Counted from the stretch's first letter, positions 52,063-61,428 are shown. The stretch: 64,000 nt of DNA from UBA1724 sp963621575 (GCA_963621575.1 CAVFEH010000012.1:1-64000); one strand, 5' to 3'. Translations and numbers: made by a program. The notes: generated from the sequence alone by a model not told the origin.

Positions 52063-53475
52063 CTAGACGTGGGAATTCCTGGCGGCCCACTGGGCCACGA
52101 AGTCCAGGAGCTGTTCGTTGACGGGAATCAGCTTGGGCCGCTTCACGAAGGCATTGGCCAGGGCGTTGCGGAAGGCCTGCCTGGGAAGGCGAGTCACGCC
52201 AAGAGCGGCCAGCACTCCGAACATGACCGTATTGGCGCCCTTGGGATTCCCGCCCTCGTCCGCCAGCTGCTGGGCCGGCACGCCGATGCCCCTCACGCCG
52301 GCGGGCATCTCCACTTCGCCCATGACGGCGTCGTAGATGATGACGCCACCGGGTTTCACATCGTTCTTAAACTTCTCCAGGGAGGGGCGGTTCATGGCGA
52401 CGAGCACATCGGGGTTGTAGATCACGGGGGAGCCGATGTCGTGGGTGGCCAGGGTGACGGAGCAATTGGAGGTGCCGCCGCGCTGTTCAGGGCCGTAGGA
52501 GGGATACCAGGAGACGGTGCGCCCCACGGAGAGCCCGGCCTGGGCGATCATGGTCCCCAGGGAGAGGACGCCCTGTCCGCCGAAGCCTGCGATCTTGACC
52601 TGGACATCGGGAAGGGATTCCTGTGCAAAGTGCTGTTCCTCCCCCGCGCCGAAAAGCTTGTCCAGGGCCTCCTTGGAGAAATCGGAGACGGCGCGCTCCA
52701 CAACGGGGGCCTCGGTGTTGTCGCGGAAGTTGCCCAGAGGGAACTCCTGGGTCATCACGTTGTTGATCCACTCGTTGGTTTCGTTGGTGGAGAGCTTCAG
52801 GTTGGTGGGACAGGCGGAGAGGACCTCCACGAAGGTGTATCCCCTGCCCTCCTTCTGGATCTGCAGGGCCTTGCGGATGGCCGTGCGGGCTTTGCGGATG
52901 TGCGCGGGATCCGTGAGAGCCACGCGCTCCACGAAGACAGGCGCCTTCAGGTTGCTGATGAGCTCGCACATGTGGATGGGATACCCCTGGGTCAAGGGAT
53001 CCCGGCCATTGGGGCAGGTGATGGTCTTTTCGCCAACCAGGGTGGTGGGGGCCATCTGTCCGCCGGTCATGCCGTAGACGGTATTGTTCACGAAGAAGAC
53101 AGCCAGTTTCTCGCCGCGGTTGGCGGCCTGGAGGGTCTCGTTGAGGCCGATGGAGGCCAGGTCGCCATCCCCCTGGTAGGAGATGACAACCTTGTCGGTG
53201 GCGCGGGAGACACCGGTGGCCACGGCGGGGGCCCGTCCGTGGGCGACCTGGATGTTCCCGCAGTCAAAGTAGTAGTATGCGAAGACGGCGCAGCCCACAG
53301 GGCTGATCATGACCGCCTGGTCCTGCATGTCGAGGTCATGGAGGGCCTCGCCGATGAGCTTGGTAAGCACGCCATGGCCGCAGCCGGGGCAGTAGTGGGT
53401 CGCAGTCTGGGCGGCGCCTCCCTTGCGGGGGAAGGTCTTGTAAAGTCCCGTGGAGGAAATGATTTTCTCAGACAT
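52063..53475 (-). CDS. 2-oxoacid:ferredoxin oxidoreductase, beta and gamma subunits fused
   Basis: A 470-aa protein. Residues about 1-250 are the TPP-binding beta subunit (HYCPGCGHGVLTKLIGEAL, SYQGDGDLASIG, FFVNNTVYGMTGGQMAPTT). Residues about 290-470 are the gamma subunit (VKIAGFGGQGVLSLGTMIAQ, then SCVT-type CoA-binding strand), joined by a 40-residue linker. With the alpha subunit and the ferredoxin subunit upstream it forms one enzyme oxidising a 2-oxoacid to acyl-CoA. Sequence features favour the VOR/KOR class, branched-chain keto acids or 2-oxoglutarate, over PFOR. SD AGGAGA lies upstream; the gap to the alpha gene is 18 bp. Confidence 0.9.
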   Translation of the reverse strand: MSEKIISSTGLYKTFPRKGGAAQTATHYCPGCGHGVLTKLIGEALHDLDMQDQAVMISPVGCAVFAYYYFDCGNIQVAHGRAPAVATGVSRATDKVVISYQGDGDLASIGLNETLQAANRGEKLAVFFVNNTVYGMTGGQMAPTTLVGEKTITCPNGRDPLTQGYPIHMCELISNLKAPVFVERVALTDPAHIRKARTAIRKALQIQKEGRGYTFVEVLSACPTNLKLSTNETNEWINNVMTQEFPLGNFRDNTEAPVVERAVSDFSKEALDKLFGAGEEQHFAQESLPDVQVKIAGFGGQGVLSLGTMIAQAGLSVGRTVSWYPSYGPEQRGGTSNCSVTLATHDIGSPVIYNPDVLVAMNRPSLEKFKNDVKPGGVIIYDAVMGEVEMPAGVRGIGVPAQQLADEGGNPKGANTVMFGVLAALGVTRLPRQAFRNALANAFVKRPKLIPVNEQLLDFVAQWAARNSHV

Positions 53476-53493
53476 CCTGATGTTCTCCTGTCC

Positions 53494-54531
53494 TTAAAGC
53501 ACGGAAAGTATCTGGTCGAGGTCGAGCAGGTTGCCGCCAAGGCGGCTGACCAGGTCCACGGGCACGGCGCAATCCACCGCAAGGCGGATGTCGTCGCGCA
53601 TCTGGCCGTTGCTCATCTCCACGGAGACAAAGCGCCTGGCACCCTTGGCGACCAGCTCCTTGAGGCGTTTCCCGGGGAAGGGGAAGAGAGTCTTGGGACG
53701 CAGGAGTCCAACCTTCTTTCCCGCCTTGCGGGCGGCATCCACGGCGCTGCGGGCGATACGGCTGCAGATGCCGTAGGCGACCAGGACGGTCTCGGCGTCG
53801 TCGGTCTGGCAGTCCTCCCAGCGTGCCTCGCTCTCGCAGATCTTCGCATACTTCTCCTGGAGGAAGTCATTGAACTTGCCCAGCTGGTCGAAATCGAGGA
53901 AGATGCTGGTGACCAGGTTCTGGCGGGTCTCGGGGGTGCCCGCCACGGCCCAGGAGGCATCCACTTTGGGCGCAATCGCCTTCTCGGGAAGCTTGAGGCT
54001 CTCCATCATCTGGCCGAGGGTTCCGTCGGCCAGGACGAAGACGGGGGTGCGCCACTGGAAGGCCAGCTCGAAGGCCTTCACGGTGAAATCGCACATTTCC
54101 TGGACGCTGTTGGGGGCCAGGACGATGCAGCGGTAGTTCCCATGGCCGCCGCCCTTGACCACCTGGTTGTAGTCGCCCTGCTCAGGGCCGATGTTTCCCA
54201 GGCCGGGCCCGGCGCGCATGACATCGACGATGACCACGGGGAGCTGCGCTCCGGCGCAGTAGCTGATGCCCTCGCTCATGAGGGAGATTCCGGGGCCGCT
54301 GGAAGCGGTGAAAACCCGGTGTCCGGCGGACGCGGCCCCGTAGCACATGTTGATGGAGGCCTCCTCGGACTCGGCCTGGAGGAACTTGCGTCCCACCATG
54401 GGGAAGTACTTGGATGCCTCCTGGAGCACCTCGCTGGCGGGGGTGATGGGATATCCGAAATAGCAGTCCGCGCCGGCGTAGAGAGCGCCGATGACGACGG
54501 CGGTATTGCCTTTGACCAGTTTGCTAGCCAT
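53494..54531 (-). CDS. vorB: 2-oxoacid:ferredoxin oxidoreductase alpha subunit (VorB-type)
   Basis: The 345-aa alpha subunit of a 2-oxoacid:ferredoxin oxidoreductase, most similar in layout to the 3-methyl-2-oxobutanoate (2-oxoisovalerate) enzyme. It has GYPITPASEVLQEA for substrate binding, ESEEASINMCYGAASAG and TASSGPGISLMSEG, and the C-terminal transketolase-like domain (AYGICSRIARSAVDAARKAG). An AGGAG site lies 6 bp before the ATG. It is 31 bp downstream of the ferredoxin-subunit gene and 18 bp upstream of the fused beta-gamma gene. Naming as VorB follows common usage; 2-oxoglutarate is the main alternative substrate. Confidence 0.9.
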   Translation of the reverse strand: MASKLVKGNTAVVIGALYAGADCYFGYPITPASEVLQEASKYFPMVGRKFLQAESEEASINMCYGAASAGHRVFTASSGPGISLMSEGISYCAGAQLPVVIVDVMRAGPGLGNIGPEQGDYNQVVKGGGHGNYRCIVLAPNSVQEMCDFTVKAFELAFQWRTPVFVLADGTLGQMMESLKLPEKAIAPKVDASWAVAGTPETRQNLVTSIFLDFDQLGKFNDFLQEKYAKICESEARWEDCQTDDAETVLVAYGICSRIARSAVDAARKAGKKVGLLRPKTLFPFPGKRLKELVAKGARRFVSVEMSNGQMRDDIRLAVDCAVPVDLVSRLGGNLLDLDQILSVL

Positions 54532-54562
54532 GCTTTTCTCCTGTTCGCTCCTGCCTGGAGGT

Positions 54563-54796
54563 TTAGCCCCGCTGGGGGATGTGGATCTCGATGGCGTTGG
54601 GCTCGGGGCAGCTGTAGAAGCAGGTCGCGCAGCCTACGCAGCCTTCACCCGTGTATTCGACGGAATAATACCCGCGCTCATTGAGGGTCTTGCCTATGCG
54701 GAGGCACTGCCTGGGGCAGGCGACCACGCACCGGGAGCAGGACTTGCACTCCAGGGGATTGATGAGCGGGTATGGCTTGTTCTTTTCAATTTCCAT
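54563..54796 (-). CDS. 4Fe-4S ferredoxin subunit of the 2-oxoacid oxidoreductase
   Basis: A 77-aa protein with two classical cluster motifs, CKSCSRCVVACP and CVGCATCFYSCP, and no other domain: the delta (ferredoxin) subunit that takes electrons from the alpha-beta subunits. It is the first gene of the three-gene operon, with no Shine-Dalgarno site of its own. The 105 bp upstream to the antiporter gene hold no feature I can name. Confidence 0.93.
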   Translation of the reverse strand: MEIEKNKPYPLINPLECKSCSRCVVACPRQCLRIGKTLNERGYYSVEYTGEGCVGCATCFYSCPEPNAIEIHIPQRG

Positions 54797-54901
54797 GGCG
54801 GATTGGTCCGGTGTGTTGAGGTTGGAAAAGAGGAAAAGAGGCGGGATTGAAATGGAAGGATTTGCGCACCGGGAGCCTTGCGGCGCCCGCGGGCGCGGCG
54901 G

Positions 54902-57016
54902 CTACTTCAGGAAGAAGGCGCGCAATTCCGCGCGACTCTTCGCATTGCAGAGTTCGTCCAGGCTCTTGAGACTGCAAAGCCGGGATGCCTGGTGGGCGAT
55001 ATACTGCATGTACGGGCTGTCGTGGTCCTTGGGCGCCAGGGTCAGCATGATGAGGCGGATGGCCTTGCCGTCCTCCTGGATTCCGCGGCCGTCCTTGAAG
55101 ACCGCGACCACGGAGATCATCTGCTGGACATGGGCGGTCTTGGCGTGGGGCATGGCGATGCCTCCATCCAGGATGGTGGAGGCCAGGGCCTCACGGTTTC
55201 GCACATCCTGGACGCAGGCGTCGAAGTCGTCCACATATCCGCAGCGGTAGAGGTGCCGCACGACCTCCTCCACGGCGGATTCGTAGGAACCGGACTGCAG
55301 GTCGGTGACGGCGCAGTTTTCCGGAATCACCTGGTCCAGAGGCAGGTAGTCGGTGCCGGTATAGGGGACCACGTTGTCGTAGACCGCGGCGTCCTTTGCC
55401 ACCGTGTCGGATGGCGAGAGGCGCCGCATCTCCTCCACATTCTGGTAGAGCTCGTAGGTGGTCTCGTTGTAAATGTTCTTGATGGTGGGGACGTCGGCCT
55501 TGGCGCACTCGAAGGAGATGACGTTGCCGGAGACCGTCATGACGAAGGAGGTGCGCTCCTTCCGGAAGTTCACCACGCTGTAGTCCTTGGAAAAATCGCT
55601 GTGGCGGAAGCCCTCCTGGCGGAGGTTCGTGATGAGCTGCCGCACCAGGAAGTCCAGGACCACCTGGGAGGTCACAGGGAATTCCATGTGGACGCTGAGG
55701 GCGTCGGCCTTCTGGTGGCGCACGCCGCGTCCGGGGATCCCGAGGGTGACCATGAGGAAAGGCGGAGCCACGAGAGTGGTGAGGAGGGTCATGATGATGG
55801 CCACGCCGAAGAGCTGGGTGTCCACGATGGGCACGCTCTGGCCGTCGAGGGTCATCATGGTGGTGGCGCCAATGCCGGCGATAATGAGGGCCACCTCGCC
55901 ACGGGGAATCATTCCGCAGCCAATGCGCAGGGCGCCACGCCAATTGAAATTCACAAAGAGCGCGGGCAGCATGCAGCCGATGATCTTTCCAAGCACGGCC
56001 AGGAGGGAGAAGAGCAGGCCGAAGCGCAGGACATGCCAGTCGGTGAAGACGCGCACATCCACCATCATTCCCATGACGACGAAGAAGACGGGGACCAGGA
56101 AGCCGTAGATGCTGTCCAGCTTGAGCTGGATGGCGAAAGAAAGATCGCTGCGGGAGAGGCTCAGGCCGGCAGTATAGGCGCCGATGATCATGGCCAACCC
56201 GCACTTCTCCATGATGCCGGACAACAGGAGTGCGGCGCCCAGGGCCAATACGGCGTAGGTGACCTTGGAGTGGAAGCGCTTGAGGAAGCGGGCGAACCAG
56301 TGGGAGCAGGCCAGGCCAACGGCGGTGAAGAAAATCCAGATGCCAATGGATTTTCCGGCCACCAGGCCGATCTTACCCCAGGAGACGCCAGAGGCGCCGT
56401 CATCCCCGCCGCCGACCAAGCCCATTACCACCGCAAGGCAGACAATTCCCAGCACGTCGTCAATGACGGCGGCGGCCAGGATGGTGGTGCCCTCGGGGCT
56501 GTCAATGGCCTTGCGTTCGGAGAGGATGCGGGCGGAGATTCCCACGCTGGTGGCGGTGGAGAGGATTCCCAGGAAGAGCGCCCGGGGATCCATCAGTCCG
56601 CAATGATAGACGACGTGCCCCAGCACATCGCCCAGCAGGAAGGAGGCGATGACACCGCCCAGACCCACCAGGGTCCCCGCCAGGGAGTAGCGGAAAAAAG
56701 TCCGGAAGTCCGTCTCCAGACCCGACTGGAACAGCAGCACGATGGAACCAATGGTGGCCAGCGCGTAGAGGTTCATGGACACCGGGATTCCGGCACTGCC
56801 TGCGGAAAGCGGGAAAAGCCCCTGGGGGAACAAGAAGGGAATCGCTACCCCCCCCAGCAGATAGGGCCCCAGCAAAATACCCGTCGCAAGCTCCCCCAGA
56901 ACAGACGGGATCTTGACCCGCGCCGCTAGCCGCCCCACAATCTGAGAGGTAAACAACAAAATGCCCAGCTGCAAAACCAAAACCGCGAGCTGCTGCGTGA
57001 CTGTCTGTTCTTCCAT
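54902..57016 (-). CDS. CPA2 cation:proton antiporter fused to a PTS EIIA (fructose/mannitol-type) domain
   Basis: A 704-aa protein. Residues 1-about 410 are a twelve-helix monovalent cation/H+ antiporter with the essential Asp pair in AAVIDDVLGIV. A linker of about 130 residues (430-560) has no recognised fold. Residues about 560-704 are a PTS EIIA type-2 domain with LDGGIAMPHAKT; H624 in MPHAKT is the phosphorylatable His position. Such fusions suggest that sugar uptake, via PTS phosphorylation, or a phosphate-relay protein adjusts ion flux. No PTS EI or HPr gene is in the window. A ribosome-site-like AAGGAG lies 14 bp before the start. Confidence 0.92.
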   Translation of the reverse strand: MEEQTVTQQLAVLVLQLGILLFTSQIVGRLAARVKIPSVLGELATGILLGPYLLGGVAIPFLFPQGLFPLSAGSAGIPVSMNLYALATIGSIVLLFQSGLETDFRTFFRYSLAGTLVGLGGVIASFLLGDVLGHVVYHCGLMDPRALFLGILSTATSVGISARILSERKAIDSPEGTTILAAAVIDDVLGIVCLAVVMGLVGGGDDGASGVSWGKIGLVAGKSIGIWIFFTAVGLACSHWFARFLKRFHSKVTYAVLALGAALLLSGIMEKCGLAMIIGAYTAGLSLSRSDLSFAIQLKLDSIYGFLVPVFFVVMGMMVDVRVFTDWHVLRFGLLFSLLAVLGKIIGCMLPALFVNFNWRGALRIGCGMIPRGEVALIIAGIGATTMMTLDGQSVPIVDTQLFGVAIIMTLLTTLVAPPFLMVTLGIPGRGVRHQKADALSVHMEFPVTSQVVLDFLVRQLITNLRQEGFRHSDFSKDYSVVNFRKERTSFVMTVSGNVISFECAKADVPTIKNIYNETTYELYQNVEEMRRLSPSDTVAKDAAVYDNVVPYTGTDYLPLDQVIPENCAVTDLQSGSYESAVEEVVRHLYRCGYVDDFDACVQDVRNREALASTILDGGIAMPHAKTAHVQQMISVVAVFKDGRGIQEDGKAIRLIMLTLAPKDHDSPYMQYIAHQASRLCSLKSLDELCNAKSRAELRAFFLK

Positions 57017-57389
57017 GTGATTCCGAAGGCTCCTTTCTCAAGAAGAAAATTGAGAGTTAGGTCTGAAGGCAGTCGGATAATATAACCTCTGCAAGGGCCT
57101 CCGGGTATGATTTTGTCGCATTTTGTCACAAGTTCGATAGTCCAAAACGAAGCAAAAAACGCAGGCGCCTTCGACTCCAAGGCAGTGCAAACGTCCCCGG
57201 AGAATGCCCAAAGGACGAGGCCTCCCGCCCGCCCCACGGGCTGCTTTCTTCCGCCTGCGGCGATGCCGGTACCGTTCCCTGGTGGATATATTACGGAACT
57301 TGCGCTGTTTTCACAGGCGGAGCGTGCCTATGCGCGGCGCCCCCTTTTTGTCTTACTACGTCCAGATTCTTCCATTTGCATTCACTGTC
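57017..57389. other. Gene-free divergent promoter region with a tandem direct repeat
   Basis: 373 bp between the reverse antiporter gene and forward pheT, so two promoters are expected. A tandem 10-bp repeat TTTTGTCGCA TTTTGTCACA lies at 57111-57130. On the reverse strand TATATTAT near 57095 is a possible -10. The forward open frame from 57204 into pheT is leader, not coding. Confidence 0.5.
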
Positions 57390-59786
57390 ATGAAAACTTC
57401 TTTGAAATGGCTTCGCGACTATACGGCGATCCCCTGGTCTGCCAAGGAGCTTGCTGACCGTCTCACCACGGTTGGCCTGGAGCCCGAGAGCATCGAGGTG
57501 ACGGGGAGCATTCCCCAGGGTGTGGTTGTCGCGCGGATTTTGTCCCGCGTGCCCCATCCCAATTCCGACCACATGAGTGTATGCATGGTGGAGTACGGTG
57601 CGGCGGAGCCTCTCCAGATTGTGTGCGGCGCGCCGAACTGCGATGCCGGCAACGTGGTTCCGCTGGCCTTGATTGGCACGGACTTCGGGGATGGATTTGT
57701 GATCAAGAAGAGCAAGTTGCGGGGTGTGGATTCCTGCGGCATGATGTGCTCCGCCCGCGAACTGGGCCTCTCCGAGGACCACGAAGGCCTTCTGATTCTG
57801 CCTGCGGAAACCCCGCTGGGCACCTCTGTGCGGGAGCTGTACAGTGGGGACACCGTGATTGACTGGGAGGTGACCCCAAACCGTCCCGACTGGCTGAGCC
57901 ACGTGGGCATTGCCCGTGAGATCTGCGCCCTGACGGGCGAGAAGCTGACGCTTCCCGAAAATCCCATTGTATGCCGCAAGGCCGACGAGCCCCCCGCCAA
58001 AATCTCCATCGAGGCTCCGGAGTTCTGCCCGCGCTACATCGGCCGTGTCTTCGAGAATGTGAAGATCGGCCCCTCCCCCGCCTGGATGAAGGAGCGTCTG
58101 GAGGCCGTGGGCCTGCGCTCCATCAACAACGTGGTGGACATCACCAACTACATCATGCTGGAATACGGCCAGCCCCTCCACGCCTTCGACCTGGATGACC
58201 TGGCCGGACGACAGATCCGGGTGCGCCGCGCCGCCGACGGCGAGACCATCACCACCCTGGACGGCACCAAGCTGACTCTGACCAAGGAGAATCTCCTCAT
58301 CGCCGACGCCGAGAAGGGCGTCGCCCTGGCCGGCATCATGGGCGGCGAGAACTCCATGATCACCGACCGGACCACCACCGTCCTCATCGAGGCGGCCGCC
58401 TTCGACCGCACCAACATCCGCCTCTCCTCCCGGGCCCTGAACAAGGCCACCGACGCCAGCTACACCTACGAGCGTGGCGTGGCCCCCGAGACCAGCGCCC
58501 TGGCCAGCGAACGGGCCGCAAGCCTCCTCTGCCAGCTGGCCGGCGCAACCCAGGTGGGCGACGCCATCGACTGCTATCCCCGCCCCTGGCAGCCCGAGAC
58601 CATCACCGCCAGCGCCAAACGCATCGAGGAGCTCATCGGAATCCCCCTGGATGCCGGGAAGGTGGCCACTCTGCTGGCCCGCCGTGGCATTGAGGTTGTA
58701 AAGACAGAGGGCGACCTGGTGACGGTCCGCACTCCCTGGTGGCGCTTCGACCTCCACGCCGCCGTGGATCTGGCCGAGGAAGTGGCGCAGCTCACCGGGC
58801 TGGACGCCATCCCCGAGGCGACTCCCGTGGCCGCCCTGGGCGGCAGCGCCAAAGACGATTGCTACCTGCTGCAGGAGAAGACCCGACACCTCCTCATGGC
58901 CCTGGGCCTGGATGAGGTTATGAACTACACCCTCTGGTCCCAGAGCCAGTGCCTGGCCGGCACCCGTCTGGAGCCCAAGGACCTTCTGCAGGTCTCCAAC
59001 CCCATCTCCTCCGACACCGGATTCCTGCGTCCCACCCTCCTGCCGGGACTGCTCCAGGTCGTCTCCCACAATGTCTCCCGCAACCAGCACGACCTGCGCC
59101 TCTTTGAAATGGGCCGCGTCTTCCAGTGGAAGGACGGCACGCCCGCCGAAAGCCTGCAGGCCGGCATCGCGCTGACAGGCCGCATGCATCCCGAGCGCTT
59201 CGGCAAAGAGAAGACGGTGACCGCGGACTTCTACGACATGAAGGGCGTCGTGGAGGGGTTCCTGGAGGCCTTCGAACTCGGCGGCTTCACCCGCTGCGAG
59301 GCGGCGGAGCACCCCGCCTTCCAGAAGGGCGCCTGCGCCCGTTTCGTGGCCAGGAACAAGAAGGACCTGGTCTATCTTGGCGTGGCCAACGCCTCCCTGA
59401 CCAAGGGCATGCGCCTGCGCAGCCCCCTGTTGCTGGCCCTCATTGACGTGGAGGCCGTGGCCGCCGCGCCCCACCCGTCCAAGAAATACCAGGAGCTGCC
59501 CCACTTCCCCGGCGTGGAGCGCGACATCTCCTTCGTGGCGCCCGCATCCCTCACAAACCAGCAGGTCCTGGACGCCATCAAGTCCCTGAAGATCGACAAG
59601 GTGACCCAGGTCTCCGTCTTCGACCTCTTCGAGGACGCCAAGGTGCTGGGCGAGGGGAAGCGTTCCATGGCCTACACCATCACCTACCAGGATCCCGCCA
59701 AGACCCTCACCGACGACGAGGTGAACCAGCTCCAGGAGAAGCTGCGCCAGGGGCTGGTGAAGAAACTGGGCGTGGAGCTGCGGTAG
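57390..59786 (+). CDS. pheT: Phenylalanine-tRNA ligase beta subunit
   Basis: Charges tRNA-Phe together with PheS. The 798-aa protein has the N-terminal MKTSLKWLRDYTAIPWSA, the tRNA-binding (EMAP-II-like) domain (GVVVARILSRVPHPNSD), B3/B4 editing domain, the B5 domain, and the C-terminal ferredoxin-fold anticodon domain (PHFPGVERDISFVAP). ATG 57390 was chosen because it begins the conserved N-terminus. pheS is not adjacent; the gene instead heads an operon with rsmI and an exonuclease. Its first third is poor in C-ending codons and the middle very rich. Confidence 0.97.
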   Translation: MKTSLKWLRDYTAIPWSAKELADRLTTVGLEPESIEVTGSIPQGVVVARILSRVPHPNSDHMSVCMVEYGAAEPLQIVCGAPNCDAGNVVPLALIGTDFGDGFVIKKSKLRGVDSCGMMCSARELGLSEDHEGLLILPAETPLGTSVRELYSGDTVIDWEVTPNRPDWLSHVGIAREICALTGEKLTLPENPIVCRKADEPPAKISIEAPEFCPRYIGRVFENVKIGPSPAWMKERLEAVGLRSINNVVDITNYIMLEYGQPLHAFDLDDLAGRQIRVRRAADGETITTLDGTKLTLTKENLLIADAEKGVALAGIMGGENSMITDRTTTVLIEAAAFDRTNIRLSSRALNKATDASYTYERGVAPETSALASERAASLLCQLAGATQVGDAIDCYPRPWQPETITASAKRIEELIGIPLDAGKVATLLARRGIEVVKTEGDLVTVRTPWWRFDLHAAVDLAEEVAQLTGLDAIPEATPVAALGGSAKDDCYLLQEKTRHLLMALGLDEVMNYTLWSQSQCLAGTRLEPKDLLQVSNPISSDTGFLRPTLLPGLLQVVSHNVSRNQHDLRLFEMGRVFQWKDGTPAESLQAGIALTGRMHPERFGKEKTVTADFYDMKGVVEGFLEAFELGGFTRCEAAEHPAFQKGACARFVARNKKDLVYLGVANASLTKGMRLRSPLLLALIDVEAVAAAPHPSKKYQELPHFPGVERDISFVAPASLTNQQVLDAIKSLKIDKVTQVSVFDLFEDAKVLGEGKRSMAYTITYQDPAKTLTDDEVNQLQEKLRQGLVKKLGVELR

Positions 59787-59790
59787 CCCC

Positions 59791-60531
59791 ATGGGCGTCC
59801 TGACCATCATCGCCACTCCCATCGGAAACCTGGGGGACTGCTCCCCCAGGGCCCGCGAGGCGCTCTCCGCACAGGAGATCCTCTGCTGCGAAGACACGCG
59901 CCACACCGGAAACCTGGTAAACCTGCTGGGCATTCCCCGCCCCGCGCTCTATGTCGCCAACCACGAGCACAACGAGCGTGAGATGGCCTCGCGCATCGTG
60001 TCGTGGCTCAACGAGGGCAAGCGGGTGGGGCTCTGCAGCGACGCCGGATATCCGCTGGTCAGCGATCCAGGATACCCCGCTGTGGCGGCCGCCATCGCAG
60101 CGGGACACGAAATCCATGTGATCCCCGGCGCCAGCGCGGTGCCCGTGGCGCTCATTTCCTCCGGATTGCCCCCCTCCAGCTATGTCTTCAAGGGCTTTCC
60201 CCCAAGAAAACCGGGACACCGCAGGAGCTTCCTCCTGGAGGACGCCGCCAGCCGCCACACGCTGATCTTCTATGAATCGCCCTACCGCGTGGGAAAATTC
60301 CTGGTGGAGGCACGGATGGTCCTAGGTGACCGGCAAGCCGCCGTCTGCCTGGAGCTCACCAAGCAATTCGAGCGCGTGAAGCGGGGGACCCTCTCCCAGC
60401 TGGCGGAGTTCTTTGCCAAGAATGCCCCCAAGGGCGAGGCCGTCATTGTGGTCCGCGGAAACACCGGCGAAGCCGTCCCCGCGTCTGGGGACGGGGATGA
60501 AACAATCGACGACGCAGAAGCCGAGGAGTAG
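59791..60531 (+). CDS. rsmI: 16S rRNA (cytidine-2'-O)-methyltransferase RsmI
   Basis: SAM-dependent enzyme that methylates the ribose of C1402 in 16S rRNA. The 246-aa protein has the N-terminal IIATPIGNLGDCSPRAREAL, CCEDTRHTGNL, the SDAGYPLVSDPGYP loop, and GFPPRKPGHR, all typical of RsmI. It is 4 bp after pheT and 6 bp before the exonuclease gene, so one transcript is likely. Length is shorter than E. coli RsmI because the C-terminal extension is absent, as in many bacteria. Confidence 0.95.
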   Translation: MGVLTIIATPIGNLGDCSPRAREALSAQEILCCEDTRHTGNLVNLLGIPRPALYVANHEHNEREMASRIVSWLNEGKRVGLCSDAGYPLVSDPGYPAVAAAIAAGHEIHVIPGASAVPVALISSGLPPSSYVFKGFPPRKPGHRRSFLLEDAASRHTLIFYESPYRVGKFLVEARMVLGDRQAAVCLELTKQFERVKRGTLSQLAEFFAKNAPKGEAVIVVRGNTGEAVPASGDGDETIDDAEAEE

Positions 60532-60537
60532 CCCGAC

Positions 60538-61428
60538 ATGCCACAGGTATTGCTGATTGACGCCTATTCCCAGATTTTCCGGCTCTTCTACGCCATCCGG
60601 AATCTGACCAACGCCAAGGGAGAGCCCACCAACGCCCTCTTCGGCATGGCGCGGCTCTTCCTCCAGCTGGAGGACGAATTCCCCTCCGAATACGGCGCGA
60701 TGGTCTTCGACCAGGGAAAATGCGCCCGGCGAACCGCGTTGCTGCCCTCCTACAAGGCCCAGCGCCCCCCCATGCCCGAGGAGCTTCGCGCGCAAATCCC
60801 CAAAATCCGCCAATGGACGCAGGCCTTCGGCTGGCCCGTCGTGGAGCGCGAGGGCTTTGAGGCCGACGACCTTCTGGCCGGCATCGCCGGTGAACGCCAC
60901 GGTGAAACTATCCGAATCCTCACCGGCGACAAGGACATGGGACAGCTCGTAAAAGACGGCGAAGTCCTCCTGCTGAAGCCCGGCAATGCCAAGACTCCCT
61001 GGGAGGAGATTGGCGAAGCGGAGGTCCAAAAGAAATTCGGCGTCGCCCCCAGTCAGCTTCTAGATTATCTTGCCTTGCTGGGCGACGCCTCCGACAACAT
61101 CCCCGGCATCCCCGGTTGCGGCCCCAAAACCGCCGCGCGGCTCCTGCGGCAATTCGGTTCCCTGGAGGAGCTGGCCGCCCATCTGGAGACGCTCCCCGAA
61201 GGCAAGCTCAAGGAGACCCTTGAGAAGAACAGGGAGCACCTGAAGAGGAACCGTGAGCTCGTCCGCCTGGACACCCCGCTGCCCGAGGGCTGGAAGGACA
61301 TGTCCACCATCCGCAGGAAACGTCCCGACTGGACCGCCCTGGCCGACCTCTGCCAGCAGGAGGGCTTCAAGTCCATCCTGGCCGAGGTCCAGAAGCGAAA
61401 GGCCCCCCAGCAGCCCATGCTCTTCTAG
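60538..61428 (+). CDS. Stand-alone 5'-3' exonuclease (PolA N-terminal type)
   Basis: A 296-aa FEN-like 5' nuclease that removes RNA primers or flaps. It has LLIDAYSQIFRLFYAI at the N-terminus with the first metal Asp, the helical arch region, EADDLLAGIA and LTGDKDMGQL with further acidic ligands, and a helix-hairpin-helix near GDASDNIPGIPGCGPKTAARLL. There is no polymerase domain, so PolA's functions are split or this supplements PolA. It is the third gene of the pheT operon; its GAGGAG site overlaps the end of rsmI. Confidence 0.92.
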   Translation: MPQVLLIDAYSQIFRLFYAIRNLTNAKGEPTNALFGMARLFLQLEDEFPSEYGAMVFDQGKCARRTALLPSYKAQRPPMPEELRAQIPKIRQWTQAFGWPVVEREGFEADDLLAGIAGERHGETIRILTGDKDMGQLVKDGEVLLLKPGNAKTPWEEIGEAEVQKKFGVAPSQLLDYLALLGDASDNIPGIPGCGPKTAARLLRQFGSLEELAAHLETLPEGKLKETLEKNREHLKRNRELVRLDTPLPEGWKDMSTIRRKRPDWTALADLCQQEGFKSILAEVQKRKAPQQPMLF

